Origin: CADEDH01 sp965263455
Lineage (GTDB): Bacteria > Actinomycetota > Acidimicrobiia > Acidimicrobiales > SZUA-35
NCBI GenBank assembly: GCA_965263455.1
Contig: CBDHHN010000004.1
Location: forward strand, 248,001 to 312,000
Reading direction: 5' to 3'
DNA length: 64,000 nucleotides
Part shown: positions 25,062 through 35,068 of the stretch, in pieces
How the letters are laid out: each line of letters starts with the position of its first letter
Position numbering within the stretch: the first letter of the stretch is position 1
Position numbers and translations under genes: made by a program
Notes under the pieces: generated by a model
What the model was told of the DNA's origin: nothing
The model's input: the letters and a program-made list of their open reading frames with translations, nothing else
The model's database searches: none

Positions 25062-26339
25062 TCACCGGTCGGGTTCGTAGTCGAAGGCGAAGTCGCCGAT
25101 GTGGACCAGATCGCCCTCGGCCACCCCGGCCCGCCGGAGGGCCTTGTTGACGCCGAGGCGTTCCAACCGGTGCTGGGCGTACTCCAGGGCGTCGGGCAGG
25201 GTGATGTCCGACAGGGCCACGGCCCGCTCGGCCTGGACCCCGACGACCCGCCACTCCCCCGCTCCCTCGGGCACCACGGCGACCCCCTCGGGTTCGGGCC
25301 GGTGGATGACGAAGGCCTCGCGCTCGGTCGGCTCGGTCGACCGGGCCCGATCGACCAGTTCGGCCAGCTTCCACTGCAGGGGCCCCAGCCCCTCGCCGGT
25401 CACCGACGAGATGGCCAACTCGACCGGGGCGTCGGTCCCCCAGTCCTCGGGCCGCAGCTCGTCGGCCTTGGCCCCCACCACCAGCGACGGACGGTCGAGG
25501 AGGTCGGGCCGGTAGGACGACAGCTCATGGCGCAGGACCTCCAACTGCCGGGCCGGGCTCGGACCGTCGAGATCGGCCAGGTTGAGCAGGAAGACCAACA
25601 CCCGGGCCCGTTCGGTGTGGCGCAGGAACCGGTGGCCGAGCCCCAGGCCGTCGCTGGCCCCCTCGATCAGACCGGGCAGGTCGGCCACCACGTACTCGAC
25701 CGCGCCCGACGGACTCGACCGGTCGTCGAGGCGGACCACGCCCAGGTTGGGTTCGAGCGTGGTGAACGGATAGTCGGCGATCTTGGGCCTGGCCGCCGAG
25801 ATACGGGAGATGAGGGTGCTCTTGCCGGCGCTGGGGAACCCGACGAGGGCCACATCGGCCAGCAGCTTCAGCTCCAGCCGATACCAGGTGTCGTGGCGCT
25901 TCTCGCCCTGCTCGGCGAACCCGGGGGCCCGGCGGCGATTGCTGAGGAACCGGGCGTTGCCCCGCCCACCCCGCCCGCCGGGCGAAGCCAGCCAGCGATC
26001 GCCGTGACCGGCCAGGTCGGCCAGCACCTCGCCCGTCTCGCGGTCGAGCACGACGGTGCCTTCGGGCACCGAGACCTCCAGGTCACCGCCCCGCTTGCCG
26101 TGACGACCGCTGCCCTGACCGTGGGTGCCGCTGCCGGCGATGCGGTGGGGGTGGTCCCGGAAGGCCAGGAGGGAGGCCACGTTGCGGTCGGCCTGGAGCC
26201 ACACGTCGCCCCCGCGCCCTCCGTCGCCACCATCGGGCCCGCCGAAGGGCACGTGGGCCTCGCGCCGGAACGACACGCATCCGGCGCCCCCGTCACCGCC
26301 TCGGGTGCAGAGATTGCATTCGTCGACGAAGTTCGACAC
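25062..26339 (-). CDS. obgE: GTPase ObgE/CgtA
   Basis: Ribosome-assembly GTPase of 425 residues. The Gly-rich Obg domain comes first (RGGDGGAGCVSFRREAH, GGDGGRGGDV). The G domain follows, with G1 GFPSAGKST and G3 DLPGLIEGASDGLGLGH. The G4 position reads GAKADEL rather than the usual NKxD. The C-terminus is an OCT domain. A GTG start lies six bases after a TATCCT -10 box (26346-26351), giving obgE its own leaderless promoter despite the Tad genes upstream. Confidence 0.93.
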   Translation of the reverse strand: MSNFVDECNLCTRGGDGGAGCVSFRREAHVPFGGPDGGDGGRGGDVWLQADRNVASLLAFRDHPHRIAGSGTHGQGSGRHGKRGGDLEVSVPEGTVVLDRETGEVLADLAGHGDRWLASPGGRGGRGNARFLSNRRRAPGFAEQGEKRHDTWYRLELKLLADVALVGFPSAGKSTLISRISAARPKIADYPFTTLEPNLGVVRLDDRSSPSGAVEYVVADLPGLIEGASDGLGLGHRFLRHTERARVLVFLLNLADLDGPSPARQLEVLRHELSSYRPDLLDRPSLVVGAKADELRPEDWGTDAPVELAISSVTGEGLGPLQWKLAELVDRARSTEPTEREAFVIHRPEPEGVAVVPEGAGEWRVVGVQAERAVALSDITLPDALEYAQHRLERLGVNKALRRAGVAEGDLVHIGDFAFDYEPDR

Positions 26340-26345
26340 CGTCCC

Positions 26346-26351
26346 AGGATA
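26346..26351 (-). promoter_or_regulatory. -10 box for obgE (TATCCT)
   Basis: Minus-strand TATCCT six bases before the GTG, located in the 40-base gap after the TadG-like gene. It uncouples obgE-proB from the pilin genes. Confidence 0.55.
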
Positions 26352-26379
26352 CGGGGAGCCCGCGGGCGGGCCCCGATCC

Positions 26380-27972
26380 CTACTCGGTCAGGTGGACCGG
26401 GTCGCCGATGACCCGGACCCCCCACGTGGTGCGGTCGGCCACGATCCCGCCCGACACCGGGGTGTAGCGGACCTTCCACCAGCAGTTGGCCCCGCAGCTG
26501 TAGGTCGTGGGCAGGTCGAGGGTCAGGACGAGCCACTGGTCCTGGAACCGGCTGCCGGTCACGTCCAGGCAGGGCACCGACCCGCAGGTGTCGTTGGCCG
26601 CGGCGGTGGTCTCGGGCCACTGGGTGGAGTTGGAGCAGATCTCGCCCACGCTGCAGTTGGCCAGGCGATGTTCGAATGCCTGCTCGGCCCCGGACGGGTC
26701 GAGGAACTGGATGTTGTCCATGCCCTCGCCGGGGTCGAACATCCGGATCTCGACCGTCTTGCCGGCGTGGGCGTCGTCGATGTCGGCCAGGAAGAACTCC
26801 GCCACCTGGCCCGCGGTGGACGACCCGAAGCTCGGTCGCCACAGTGGCAGCCAGTCCCGGGCGTAGATCTCGGGGCAGGTGGCGTCGGTCATCGACGAGC
26901 ACAGCTGGGTGTCGGCCGTGGGCCGGGCCCGCAGGGAGAACATGTTCATGTTCGTGTAGCTGGTGCCGGGCACGGCCGTGACCCGGATGTACCAGCGTCC
27001 CTCCGACGTCGCCCCGCTGGGCACGGTGTGCATCGTGTACCAGCGCCCGCCGGCCCCGGAGCCGCCGGTGCACTCGTTGGTGGCGTAGGTGATGTCGACC
27101 ACCGGCGTCGTGGCCAGATTGTCGTCGTGGTAGTGCTCGGTGCCGTCGTTCTGGTAGACGCGGGCCCGTAGGGGCGGCCCGTTGGTGATGCCCTCCTCGG
27201 CGCTGTAGAGCTCGTCCGAGGTGTTGGCGTCGACGCACAGACCGGGTTCGAAGATCTCCAGGGCCACCGGTCCGGCACCGCTCGGGATGTCGACGATGAA
27301 GTCGTAGCCCTCGGGGTCGTAGGTCGGGTTGAGCCCGGTGTAGGAGTAGCCACAGTAGAAGGTGCTTCCCCCGGCCAGCCACGCCCCGTAGTGCTCGACC
27401 GAGAACGGGTCGCCGTTCTGGTGGTCGGAGCACCAGCCGTTGAGGCCGAGCCAGATGCCGTCCGGGGGGACGCCCAACTCGGACAGGGCCAGGTTGCCGG
27501 TGCCGAGGGCGTTGCTGGGGTTGCCCATCCGCACCGGGTTGACGACCTTGGCCACGGCCCGGCGCCGGATGTTGACGCTGTCGAGCACCACGGCCCCGAA
27601 GTACGAGGGGGTGTCGGTGGAGATCTCCACGATCAGGCCGTTCTCGGCCGTGATGCCGGGCACGGTGACGGAGGCGTTGGCCACCCCGCCGTGGACGGCG
27701 GTCCACGATGGATCGCGGAAGCCGTTCCGGGCGGCCACGTCGACGGCCACCTCGACCGCTGTGCTCTGATCGGGCAACCACACGGTCCCGGCCAGAGCGG
27801 CGGCGTCGGCCGTCTTCTGAGCCTGATCGGCCCGCACGTACCAGGCGCCCACATCGATGGCGAGGGCCGAGAACAGCATGAGCGGGACCAGCAGCAGGGC
27901 CGTCATCGGGGCGACGTAGCCGCCCTCGTCGGTCCGGGTCGCGGCGTGCTCGGAGGTGTCGGGCTCCGTCAT
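26380..27972 (-). CDS. TadG-like pilus-assembly / pseudopilin protein
   Basis: 530 residues. A short polar N-terminus is followed by a TadG-type segment (GGYVAPMTALLLVPLMLFSA then LAIDVGAWYVRADQAQKTADAAALA), the hallmark of Tad minor pilins, at residues 15-60. The rest is a large secreted beta-rich part with many paired cysteines, Trp and Asn-rich loops, probably an adhesive or structural ectodomain. The ATG overlaps the upstream TadE stop (ATGA), so the three Tad genes are translationally coupled. No tadA/B/C or prepilin peptidase gene is in the window. Confidence 0.75.
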   Translation of the reverse strand: MTEPDTSEHAATRTDEGGYVAPMTALLLVPLMLFSALAIDVGAWYVRADQAQKTADAAALAGTVWLPDQSTAVEVAVDVAARNGFRDPSWTAVHGGVANASVTVPGITAENGLIVEISTDTPSYFGAVVLDSVNIRRRAVAKVVNPVRMGNPSNALGTGNLALSELGVPPDGIWLGLNGWCSDHQNGDPFSVEHYGAWLAGGSTFYCGYSYTGLNPTYDPEGYDFIVDIPSGAGPVALEIFEPGLCVDANTSDELYSAEEGITNGPPLRARVYQNDGTEHYHDDNLATTPVVDITYATNECTGGSGAGGRWYTMHTVPSGATSEGRWYIRVTAVPGTSYTNMNMFSLRARPTADTQLCSSMTDATCPEIYARDWLPLWRPSFGSSTAGQVAEFFLADIDDAHAGKTVEIRMFDPGEGMDNIQFLDPSGAEQAFEHRLANCSVGEICSNSTQWPETTAAANDTCGSVPCLDVTGSRFQDQWLVLTLDLPTTYSCGANCWWKVRYTPVSGGIVADRTTWGVRVIGDPVHLTE

Positions 27973-28598
27973 TCGATCGGTGGCTCCACTCTCATGACGG
28001 TTGTCTCGGACAGCCGTTGCGTCCCCCCGCCGAAGATGCCGGTCAGGTACGACCGTTGGATCTCGATGTGGATGCCGAGGTAGGTGGCGGTCGAGAGGTC
28101 GTCGGCACGCTCGGTGGCCGGGCACCAGTTGGCGTCGGCGGTTCCGCACGAGGTCCCGCTGCCCCACCATCCGGTGGTGGTCAGGTTGGACAGGTGGGTG
28201 GTGTCGTAGACGTTGCAGTTGGCGGCGCCCGAATACCCGGCGGTGGCCGTCTCGCAGGCGGTGGGCATGTTCCCGTTGCCGTCGGCTTCGAACATGACGA
28301 TGCGGGTGACGTCGTCGCCCAGATCGCCCAGGGCGGCGTCGATGGCGAGCAGCGACTCGACGTCGGCGTTGCCCTCGACGCCCAGCTGGCTGCCGACCCG
28401 GGCCCCGGACCGGGACGCCTGGGTGACGGACTGATGGTCGTTCCAGGCCGCCCCGATCTCCAGCACCCCCATGGCCAGGGTCACCAGGACGAGGCTCATG
28501 AGGGCGAACTCGACCAGCACGGCGCCCCGCTCCCGCCGACGATGGGGCCCGGGTCCGGGGTTGCGTCCGGTGACGGCGGCGCGAGCGAAGCCCCTCAT
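27969..28598 (-). CDS. TadE-like pseudopilin (second of two)
   Basis: 209 residues. A basic leader (RRRERG) is followed by the TadE helix AVLVEFALMSLVLVTLAMGV and LEIGAAWNDHQSVTQASRSGAR. A small Cys-rich globular part ends in SETTVMRVEPP. The ending closely matches that of the next upstream gene (SETTILRMEPQ), so the pair arose by duplication. The ATG overlaps the neighbouring stop by four bases. Expected to be processed by a prepilin peptidase and assembled with Tad pili. Confidence 0.8.
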   Translation of the reverse strand: MRGFARAAVTGRNPGPGPHRRRERGAVLVEFALMSLVLVTLAMGVLEIGAAWNDHQSVTQASRSGARVGSQLGVEGNADVESLLAIDAALGDLGDDVTRIVMFEADGNGNMPTACETATAGYSGAANCNVYDTTHLSNLTTTGWWGSGTSCGTADANWCPATERADDLSTATYLGIHIEIQRSYLTGIFGGGTQRLSETTVMRVEPPIE

Positions 28599-29212
28599 GA
28601 GGTCTGGGGCTCCATGCGCAGGATGGTGGTCTCGCTCAGGGTGCGGCCGCCGCCGAACAGGCCCGTGATGAAATCGTGGCGGGTCTGGATGTGGAGGCCG
28701 ACGTAGTCGAGCCCGCCCGCCAACGACGTCTGTCGATAGGTCGGGCACCAGTAGCGGTCGACGGAACCGGAGCCGCAGCGGAAGTTGCCGGTGTCGTTGC
28801 CGCCGGCATCGTCCAGATCGAGCGCGAAGTCCGATGGGACGTATCGGTTGCAGGCCACCGTCCCGGGACCGGTGTCGACCTGGGAGGCGGTCAGGCACGC
28901 GGGCGGGACGGTGTCGTCGGGGCCCGAGGCCCGGAAGACCACGACGTAGTCCAGGCGGTCCAGGTCCATGGCGGCCAGGCCGTGCTCCACCGAGCGCAGC
29001 ATGAGGTAGTCGGCGCTCGGCGATCGACCGCTGACGCTCACGGCCCGAACCCCTTGGTGGGCTGCGTTGTCGGTCGTCAGGCGATCTCGGTAGAGCAACC
29101 CGAACTCGAAGATGCCGAAGATGAGGGCGAGGAAGACGGGCGTGACGATGGCGGCCTCGATGAGCGCGGCCCCCCGCTCGCCCCTGCGCGCCCGATGGCG
29201 CAATCCTGCCAT
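28595..29212 (-). CDS. TadE-like pseudopilin (first of two)
   Basis: About 205 residues. The leader is RRGERG and the TadE helix ALIEAAIVTPVFLALIFGIF is followed by FEFGLLYRDRLTTDNAAHQGVRA. The globular part has paired cysteines and a DRYWCPTYRQ segment, ending ...GGGRTLSETTILRMEPQTS. The start is uncertain: ATGs at 29212 and 29224 lie downstream of a strong hairpin, whereas one at 29278 lies upstream of it. I prefer the shorter forms. First gene of the Tad trio. Confidence 0.75.
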   Translation of the reverse strand: MAGLRHRARRGERGAALIEAAIVTPVFLALIFGIFEFGLLYRDRLTTDNAAHQGVRAVSVSGRSPSADYLMLRSVEHGLAAMDLDRLDYVVVFRASGPDDTVPPACLTASQVDTGPGTVACNRYVPSDFALDLDDAGGNDTGNFRCGSGSVDRYWCPTYRQTSLAGGLDYVGLHIQTRHDFITGLFGGGRTLSETTILRMEPQTS

Positions 29213-29255
29213 AGGACCACACATCGGCTTCGGACGCCGCTGCCTTGAGCGCGCC

Positions 29256-29279
29256 GATGCCGGCCCCAGGGCCGGCATC
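29256..29279 (-). terminator. Hairpin between rpmA and the Tad genes
   Basis: Perfect inverted repeat GATGCCGGCC-CCAG-GGCCGGCATC. On the minus strand it follows rpmA by about 60 bases and precedes the first Tad gene. It could end or attenuate the ribosomal transcript. No U-run. Confidence 0.6.
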
Positions 29280-29339
29280 GTGGCTGGTGGTGGGGCCCCA
29301 GCGGGCTCCGCGTGGCCGGGACGGCGCCCGACCCAGGGG

Positions 29340-29591
29340 TCAGTCGGTCAGGATGTCGACCAGGCGGCGACCCTTGCGGAAGCCGAACTTGACCTTGCCT
29401 TCGGCGGTGGCGAAGAGCGTGTCGTCGCCCCCCCGGCCCACATTGCGGCCCGGGTGGAACTTGGTGCCCCGCTGGCGGACGATGATGGCCCCGGCCGGGA
29501 TGAGTTCCCCGTCGTAGGCCTTCACGCCCAGGCGCTTGGCTTCGGAATCGCGGCCGTTACGGGTCGAGCCGCCACCCTTGGTCTTCGACAT
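29340..29591 (-). CDS. rpmA: 50S ribosomal protein L27
   Basis: 83 residues. KGGGSTRNGRDSEAKRLGVK, AGAIIVRQRGTKFHPG, VGRGGDDTLFA and GKVKFGFRKGRR are diagnostic. L27 sits at the peptidyl-transferase centre. One base separates its start from the rplU stop. Confidence 0.97.
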   Translation of the reverse strand: MSKTKGGGSTRNGRDSEAKRLGVKAYDGELIPAGAIIVRQRGTKFHPGRNVGRGGDDTLFATAEGKVKFGFRKGRRLVDILTD

Positions 29592-29592
29592 G

Positions 29593-29901
29593 TCAGCCCC
29601 TGCTTATCCCGGTGATCTCGATCGTCGCCAGCGTCTGACGATGACCGAACCGACGACGGTTGTTGGTCTTGTTCTTGTAGGTGAAGCCGTCGATCTTGCG
29701 ACCCTTGGCCTCTTCGACCACTCGGGCCGAGATGGAGACGCCCGACAGCTGGTCGGGCGTGGCCAGGACGTCGCTCCCGTCGACGAGCAGGACAGGCTTG
29801 AGCTCGACATCGCTGCCGGGCTCACCCAACCGCTCGACCTGAAGCTTCTGGCCTTCGGTTACCCGGTACTGCTTGCCACCGGTGGCTACCACTGCGTACA
29901 T
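29593..29901 (-). CDS. rplU: 50S ribosomal protein L21
   Basis: 102 residues, from MYAVVATGGKQYRV to TLATIEITGI, with the signature KTNNRRRFGHRQ. First gene of rplU-rpmA. A TAGGCT -10 box lies nine bases before the ATG. Confidence 0.97.
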   Translation of the reverse strand: MYAVVATGGKQYRVTEGQKLQVERLGEPGSDVELKPVLLVDGSDVLATPDQLSGVSISARVVEEAKGRKIDGFTYKNKTNNRRRFGHRQTLATIEITGISRG

Positions 29902-29910
29902 AAGGATTCA

Positions 29911-29916
29911 AGCCTA
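29911..29916 (-). promoter_or_regulatory. -10 box for rplU-rpmA (TAGGCT)
   Basis: Minus-strand TAGGCT nine bases before the rplU ATG, in the 48-base gap after the RNase E/G gene. The spacing suggests a leaderless or very short-leader mRNA. Confidence 0.45.
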
Positions 29917-29949
29917 TCGGGGCGACGGCCCGGCCACGCCCTGTAGGCC

Positions 29950-31761
<1,812 letters not shown>

Positions 31762-31776
31762 GTGTCGGTTCCCTTC

Positions 31777-32517
31777 TCATGAGGCACGCAACAGGTGGTG
31801 CCTGGTCGAGGATCCGGGTGGGCTCACCGGTTCGCACCGGGATCCGTCGACGATCATCCATTGATGGGTACGGCGCACCCGGCCTTCGACGAGGTCGTCG
31901 TCGAGACCGTCGCCGAGCAAGCGGACCAACTCGGCCGGTCGCAGCGACGTTGACTCGGTGGCCAATCGGGCTCGTACCTCCACACCGTCATCCGTCGGCC
32001 CCTGAACCTCGACAAGGAGGATGGCGGGGCGGACATCGGTGACCGTGGTCTTCCCTTTTCGCTCGCGCTCCATGGGAAGCTCGGCGGCGGCCAGAACGTC
32101 GGCGACGGCGGTCTCGGTCCACTCGGGCGTCACGCCCCGGACCTCGATGAGCCAGTCGCAGCTGACGATCGACTGCTGAAGGGAAGGGGTGCCGGGCTCG
32201 AGGGGCACGACGGCCTCGACGGCCATGCCCGGAGGCAGGGCGTCGGTCAGCCCGGCGGGGAGAACCTCGAGGTCGATCGGCTCGGTGAGCTCGACGTCGA
32301 GGTATTCAGCTTCCGACTCGTACGCCACCGTGAGGGCCAGGCCGAAGCTGAGCTTCGGCCTTGGTGAGAAGCCCTCCGTGTAGGCGACGGGGAGTTGAAG
32401 CTTTCGCAGGGCCCGCTCGAAGAGTCGGGCCACATCTCGGTGGCTCACGAACCGCACGCGGCCACCCTTGGAGAAACGGATACGGATTCTGACGCGCCCC
32501 GAGCCCTCGGCCGTCAT
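31777..32517 (-). CDS. TIGR03936 family radical-SAM-associated protein (DUF2344)
   Basis: 246 residues. VRIRIRFSKGGRVRFVSHRDVARLFERAL and AYTEGFSPRPKLSFGLAL-type blocks identify the family (shown here only in part: RFVSHRD, GFSPRPKLSFG). It is nearly always next to, or fused with, the TIGR03960 radical SAM protein, as here with a four-base ATGA overlap. Function unknown; proximity to RNase E/G suggests an RNA or tRNA role. Confidence 0.87.
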   Translation of the reverse strand: MTAEGSGRVRIRIRFSKGGRVRFVSHRDVARLFERALRKLQLPVAYTEGFSPRPKLSFGLALTVAYESEAEYLDVELTEPIDLEVLPAGLTDALPPGMAVEAVVPLEPGTPSLQQSIVSCDWLIEVRGVTPEWTETAVADVLAAAELPMERERKGKTTVTDVRPAILLVEVQGPTDDGVEVRARLATESTSLRPAELVRLLGDGLDDDLVEGRVRRTHQWMIVDGSRCEPVSPPGSSTRHHLLRAS

Positions 32518-34508
32518 GGGGCGACCGCCTCGGTCTCGACCCGGGAGCCGAGGCCGCGGTCGGGGCGGCTGGGGAGTAGCTGCACCGGAACGGCGGCGCC
32601 GACGGTGAGATCCTGACCGGTGCCCTGGCTGCCCCCGGCGGGGGGCACGGCCGACGCGACGACGTGTTCGATCCCGAAGCCGGTGCAGGCCCCACAGTCG
32701 TAGCACGGGGTCCAACGGCAGTCTTCCAGACCCACCTCGGCCAGGGCGTCCTGCCAGTCCTGCCAGAGGAAGTCCTTGTGGAGCCCGGCGGAGAGATGAT
32801 CCCAGGGCAGGACCTCGTCCTCGGTGCGATGGCGGTAGACGAGGTCCTCGACCGTCATGCCGTGATCGTCGAGGGCGTCGAGCCACAGCTGGAGATCGAA
32901 GTGCTCCGACCACTCCTGGAAGGTGCCGCCGTTGCGCCACACCTGCTCGATCACGGGGCCGATGCGTCGGTCTCCCCGGCTGACGATGCCCTCGACCAGG
33001 GTGGCCTTGGGGTCGTGCCACTTCAGGCTGACGCCCTTCATGCGCTTGGTGGCGTCCCGCAGGAGGTTGACCTTGCGCTGAAGCTCCTCCCGGGTGTTCT
33101 GACCGAACCACTGGAAGGGGGTGAAGGGCTTCGGCACGAACCCGCCGACCGAGACGGTGACGCTGGCCCGCTTGTTGTGCTTCTTGCCGATGGCGACGCA
33201 GTTCTTGGCCAACTCGGCGATGCCGAGGGTGTCCTCGTCGGTCTCGGACGGCAAGCCGATCAGGAAGTACAGCTTCACCCGCTGCCAGCCCTGGCTGTAG
33301 GCGGCGTCGACCGCTTCGTAGAGGTCTTCCTCGCGGATCAGCTTGTTGATGATCTGGCGCATACGCCAGGTGCCGGCCTCGGGGGCGAAGGTCAGCCCGG
33401 TCCGGCGGGCCCGCTGGAGCTGGGCGGCGATGCCGACGCCGAAGGCATCGACCCGGAGGCTGGGCAGCGACACCGACACGGTGCCCGAACCCTGCTGGTC
33501 GGAGTCGTCCATGATCCCGTTGACCACGCCCTCGATGTCGCTGAAGTCGGCGGTGGAGAGCGAGGTGAGGGTGACCTCGTCGTAGCCGGTGCGCTCCAGA
33601 CCTTGGGCCACCATGGTCCGGACCTGCTCGGCCGGGCGCTCCCGGACGGGGCGGGTGATCATGCCGGCCTGGCAGAAACGACAGCCCCGGGTGCAACCTC
33701 GGAACACCTCGACGTTGAGCCGGTCGTGGACCACCTCGGTGAGGGGCGCCAGCTGCTCCTTGGGATACGGCCAGTCGGCCAGGTCGGCCACCGTCCGCTT
33801 CTCCACCTCGGCCGGGGCCTCGGCCACCAGTGGGCTCATGCCGGTCATGACCGGGCCGTCGAAGCTCGGCTCGTACAGGGAGGGTACGTAGACCCCTTCG
33901 ACCCCGGCCAGGGCGCGGAGCAGGCTTGACCGGTCGCCGGTGGCACCTTCGGTCTTGCGGTGGGCGTGGATGACGGCCGTCAGCTCCCCGACGGCCTCCT
34001 CACCGTCGCCGAGGACGATGGCATCGACGAAGTCGGCCAGAGGCTCGGGGTTGTAGGTGCAGTGGCCACCGGCCATGACCAGGGGATGGTGGTCGGCGCG
34101 ATCGGCGGAGCGAACCGGCACCCCGGCCAGGTCGACGCAGTTCAGCAGGTTGGTGTAGGTGAGCTCGGCCGAGAGGTTGAAGGCGATGACGTCGAACTCA
34201 CCCAGCGGGGTGTGGTGCTCGACCGAGAACAGAGGCAGGCCGTGCTCCCGGAGCAGGGCCTCCAGATCGACCCAGGGGGCGTACGACCGGTCGGCGGTGG
34301 CGTCCGGTCGTTCGTTGGCGATCTCGTACAGGATCTGCAGGCCCTGGTTGGGCAACCCGATCTCGTAGGTGTCGGGATAGACGAAACACCAGTTCACGAG
34401 GCCGGGGTCGGGTGATTTGGCCTTGGCCCCGTCCTCGCATCCGATGTAGCGGGCGGGCTTCTGCACCTGGGGGAGGAGCGGCTCGAGTTGCGACCACAAC
34501 GAGGTCAT
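32514..34508 (-). CDS. TIGR03960 family B12-binding-like radical SAM protein
   Basis: 664 residues. The N-terminal part is B12-binding-like. The radical SAM cluster motif CTRGCRFC (FRGCTRGCRFCQAGMITRP) is near residue 265, the family block YFLIGLPSETDEDT follows, and a C-terminal CYDCGACTGFG cysteine cluster may bind a second iron-sulphur centre. The substrate is unknown. Start ATG lies eight bases after a TAGGCT -10 box, so it is probably leaderless. Confidence 0.89.
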   Translation of the reverse strand: MTSLWSQLEPLLPQVQKPARYIGCEDGAKAKSPDPGLVNWCFVYPDTYEIGLPNQGLQILYEIANERPDATADRSYAPWVDLEALLREHGLPLFSVEHHTPLGEFDVIAFNLSAELTYTNLLNCVDLAGVPVRSADRADHHPLVMAGGHCTYNPEPLADFVDAIVLGDGEEAVGELTAVIHAHRKTEGATGDRSSLLRALAGVEGVYVPSLYEPSFDGPVMTGMSPLVAEAPAEVEKRTVADLADWPYPKEQLAPLTEVVHDRLNVEVFRGCTRGCRFCQAGMITRPVRERPAEQVRTMVAQGLERTGYDEVTLTSLSTADFSDIEGVVNGIMDDSDQQGSGTVSVSLPSLRVDAFGVGIAAQLQRARRTGLTFAPEAGTWRMRQIINKLIREEDLYEAVDAAYSQGWQRVKLYFLIGLPSETDEDTLGIAELAKNCVAIGKKHNKRASVTVSVGGFVPKPFTPFQWFGQNTREELQRKVNLLRDATKRMKGVSLKWHDPKATLVEGIVSRGDRRIGPVIEQVWRNGGTFQEWSEHFDLQLWLDALDDHGMTVEDLVYRHRTEDEVLPWDHLSAGLHKDFLWQDWQDALAEVGLEDCRWTPCYDCGACTGFGIEHVVASAVPPAGGSQGTGQDLTVGAAVPVQLLPSRPDRGLGSRVETEAVAP

Positions 34509-34516
34509 CGACTGCT

Positions 34517-34522
34517 AGCCTA
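34517..34522 (-). promoter_or_regulatory. -10 box for the radical SAM - RNase E/G operon (TAGGCT)
   Basis: Minus-strand TAGGCT eight bases before the ATG at 34508, just downstream of ndk. Confidence 0.45.
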
Positions 34523-34578
34523 CCGCCCCGGCCACCCCGATGGTTAGAACCGTCCGCAGCCCGGGCCGGGCCCGGCGG

Positions 34579-34992
34579 TCAGGAGGCCAGATCGGGGAAG
34601 AAGATGGCGATCTCGCGCTCGGCCGACTCGTTGGAGTCGGAGCCGTGGACGAGGTTCTCGGTCATCTCGGTGCCGAGATCGCCTCGGATGGTCCCGGGCG
34701 GGGCCGAGGCCGGATTGGTGGGACCCATCAGCGTGCGGACGATGCCGAAGGTGTCGTCGGGGCCCTCGATGACGGCGACCAGCGCCGGGCTCCGGCTCAT
34801 GAAGGCGACGAGATCGTTGTAGAAGGGCTTGTCCACGTGCTCCTCGTAGTGCCGGGACAGCGTGTCGGCGTCCAGGGTCCGGAGCTCGGCGGCGGCGATG
34901 GTCAGACCCTTGCGCTCGAAGCGCCCCAGGATCTCGCCGACACAACCCCGCTCGACGGCATCGGGCTTGCAGATGACCAGTGTGCGACTCAC
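34579..34992 (-). CDS. ndk: Nucleoside-diphosphate kinase
   Basis: Transfers phosphate between nucleoside di- and triphosphates. SRTLVICKPDAVERG, the Arg/Gly-rich TIRGDLG and the active-site NLVHGSDSNESAEREI (catalytic His) are present. I chose the GTG that yields the family N-terminus (137 residues), seven bases after a TAGCCT -10 box. An ATG six codons upstream (35010) lies before that box and is less likely. Confidence 0.93.
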   Translation of the reverse strand: MSRTLVICKPDAVERGCVGEILGRFERKGLTIAAAELRTLDADTLSRHYEEHVDKPFYNDLVAFMSRSPALVAVIEGPDDTFGIVRTLMGPTNPASAPPGTIRGDLGTEMTENLVHGSDSNESAEREIAIFFPDLAS

Positions 34993-34999
34993 CGGACGG

Positions 35000-35005
35000 A
35001 GGCTA
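35000..35005 (-). promoter_or_regulatory. -10 box for ndk (TAGCCT)
   Basis: Minus-strand TAGCCT seven bases before the GTG; no ribosome-binding site intervenes. It supports the GTG start and a leaderless mRNA. Confidence 0.5.
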
Positions 35006-35068
35006 GCCATCGCCGGGCCCGGTGAGGCCGGGTCGAAGGTGAACTTCCGGTCGAGTTCGGGGCCGAGC

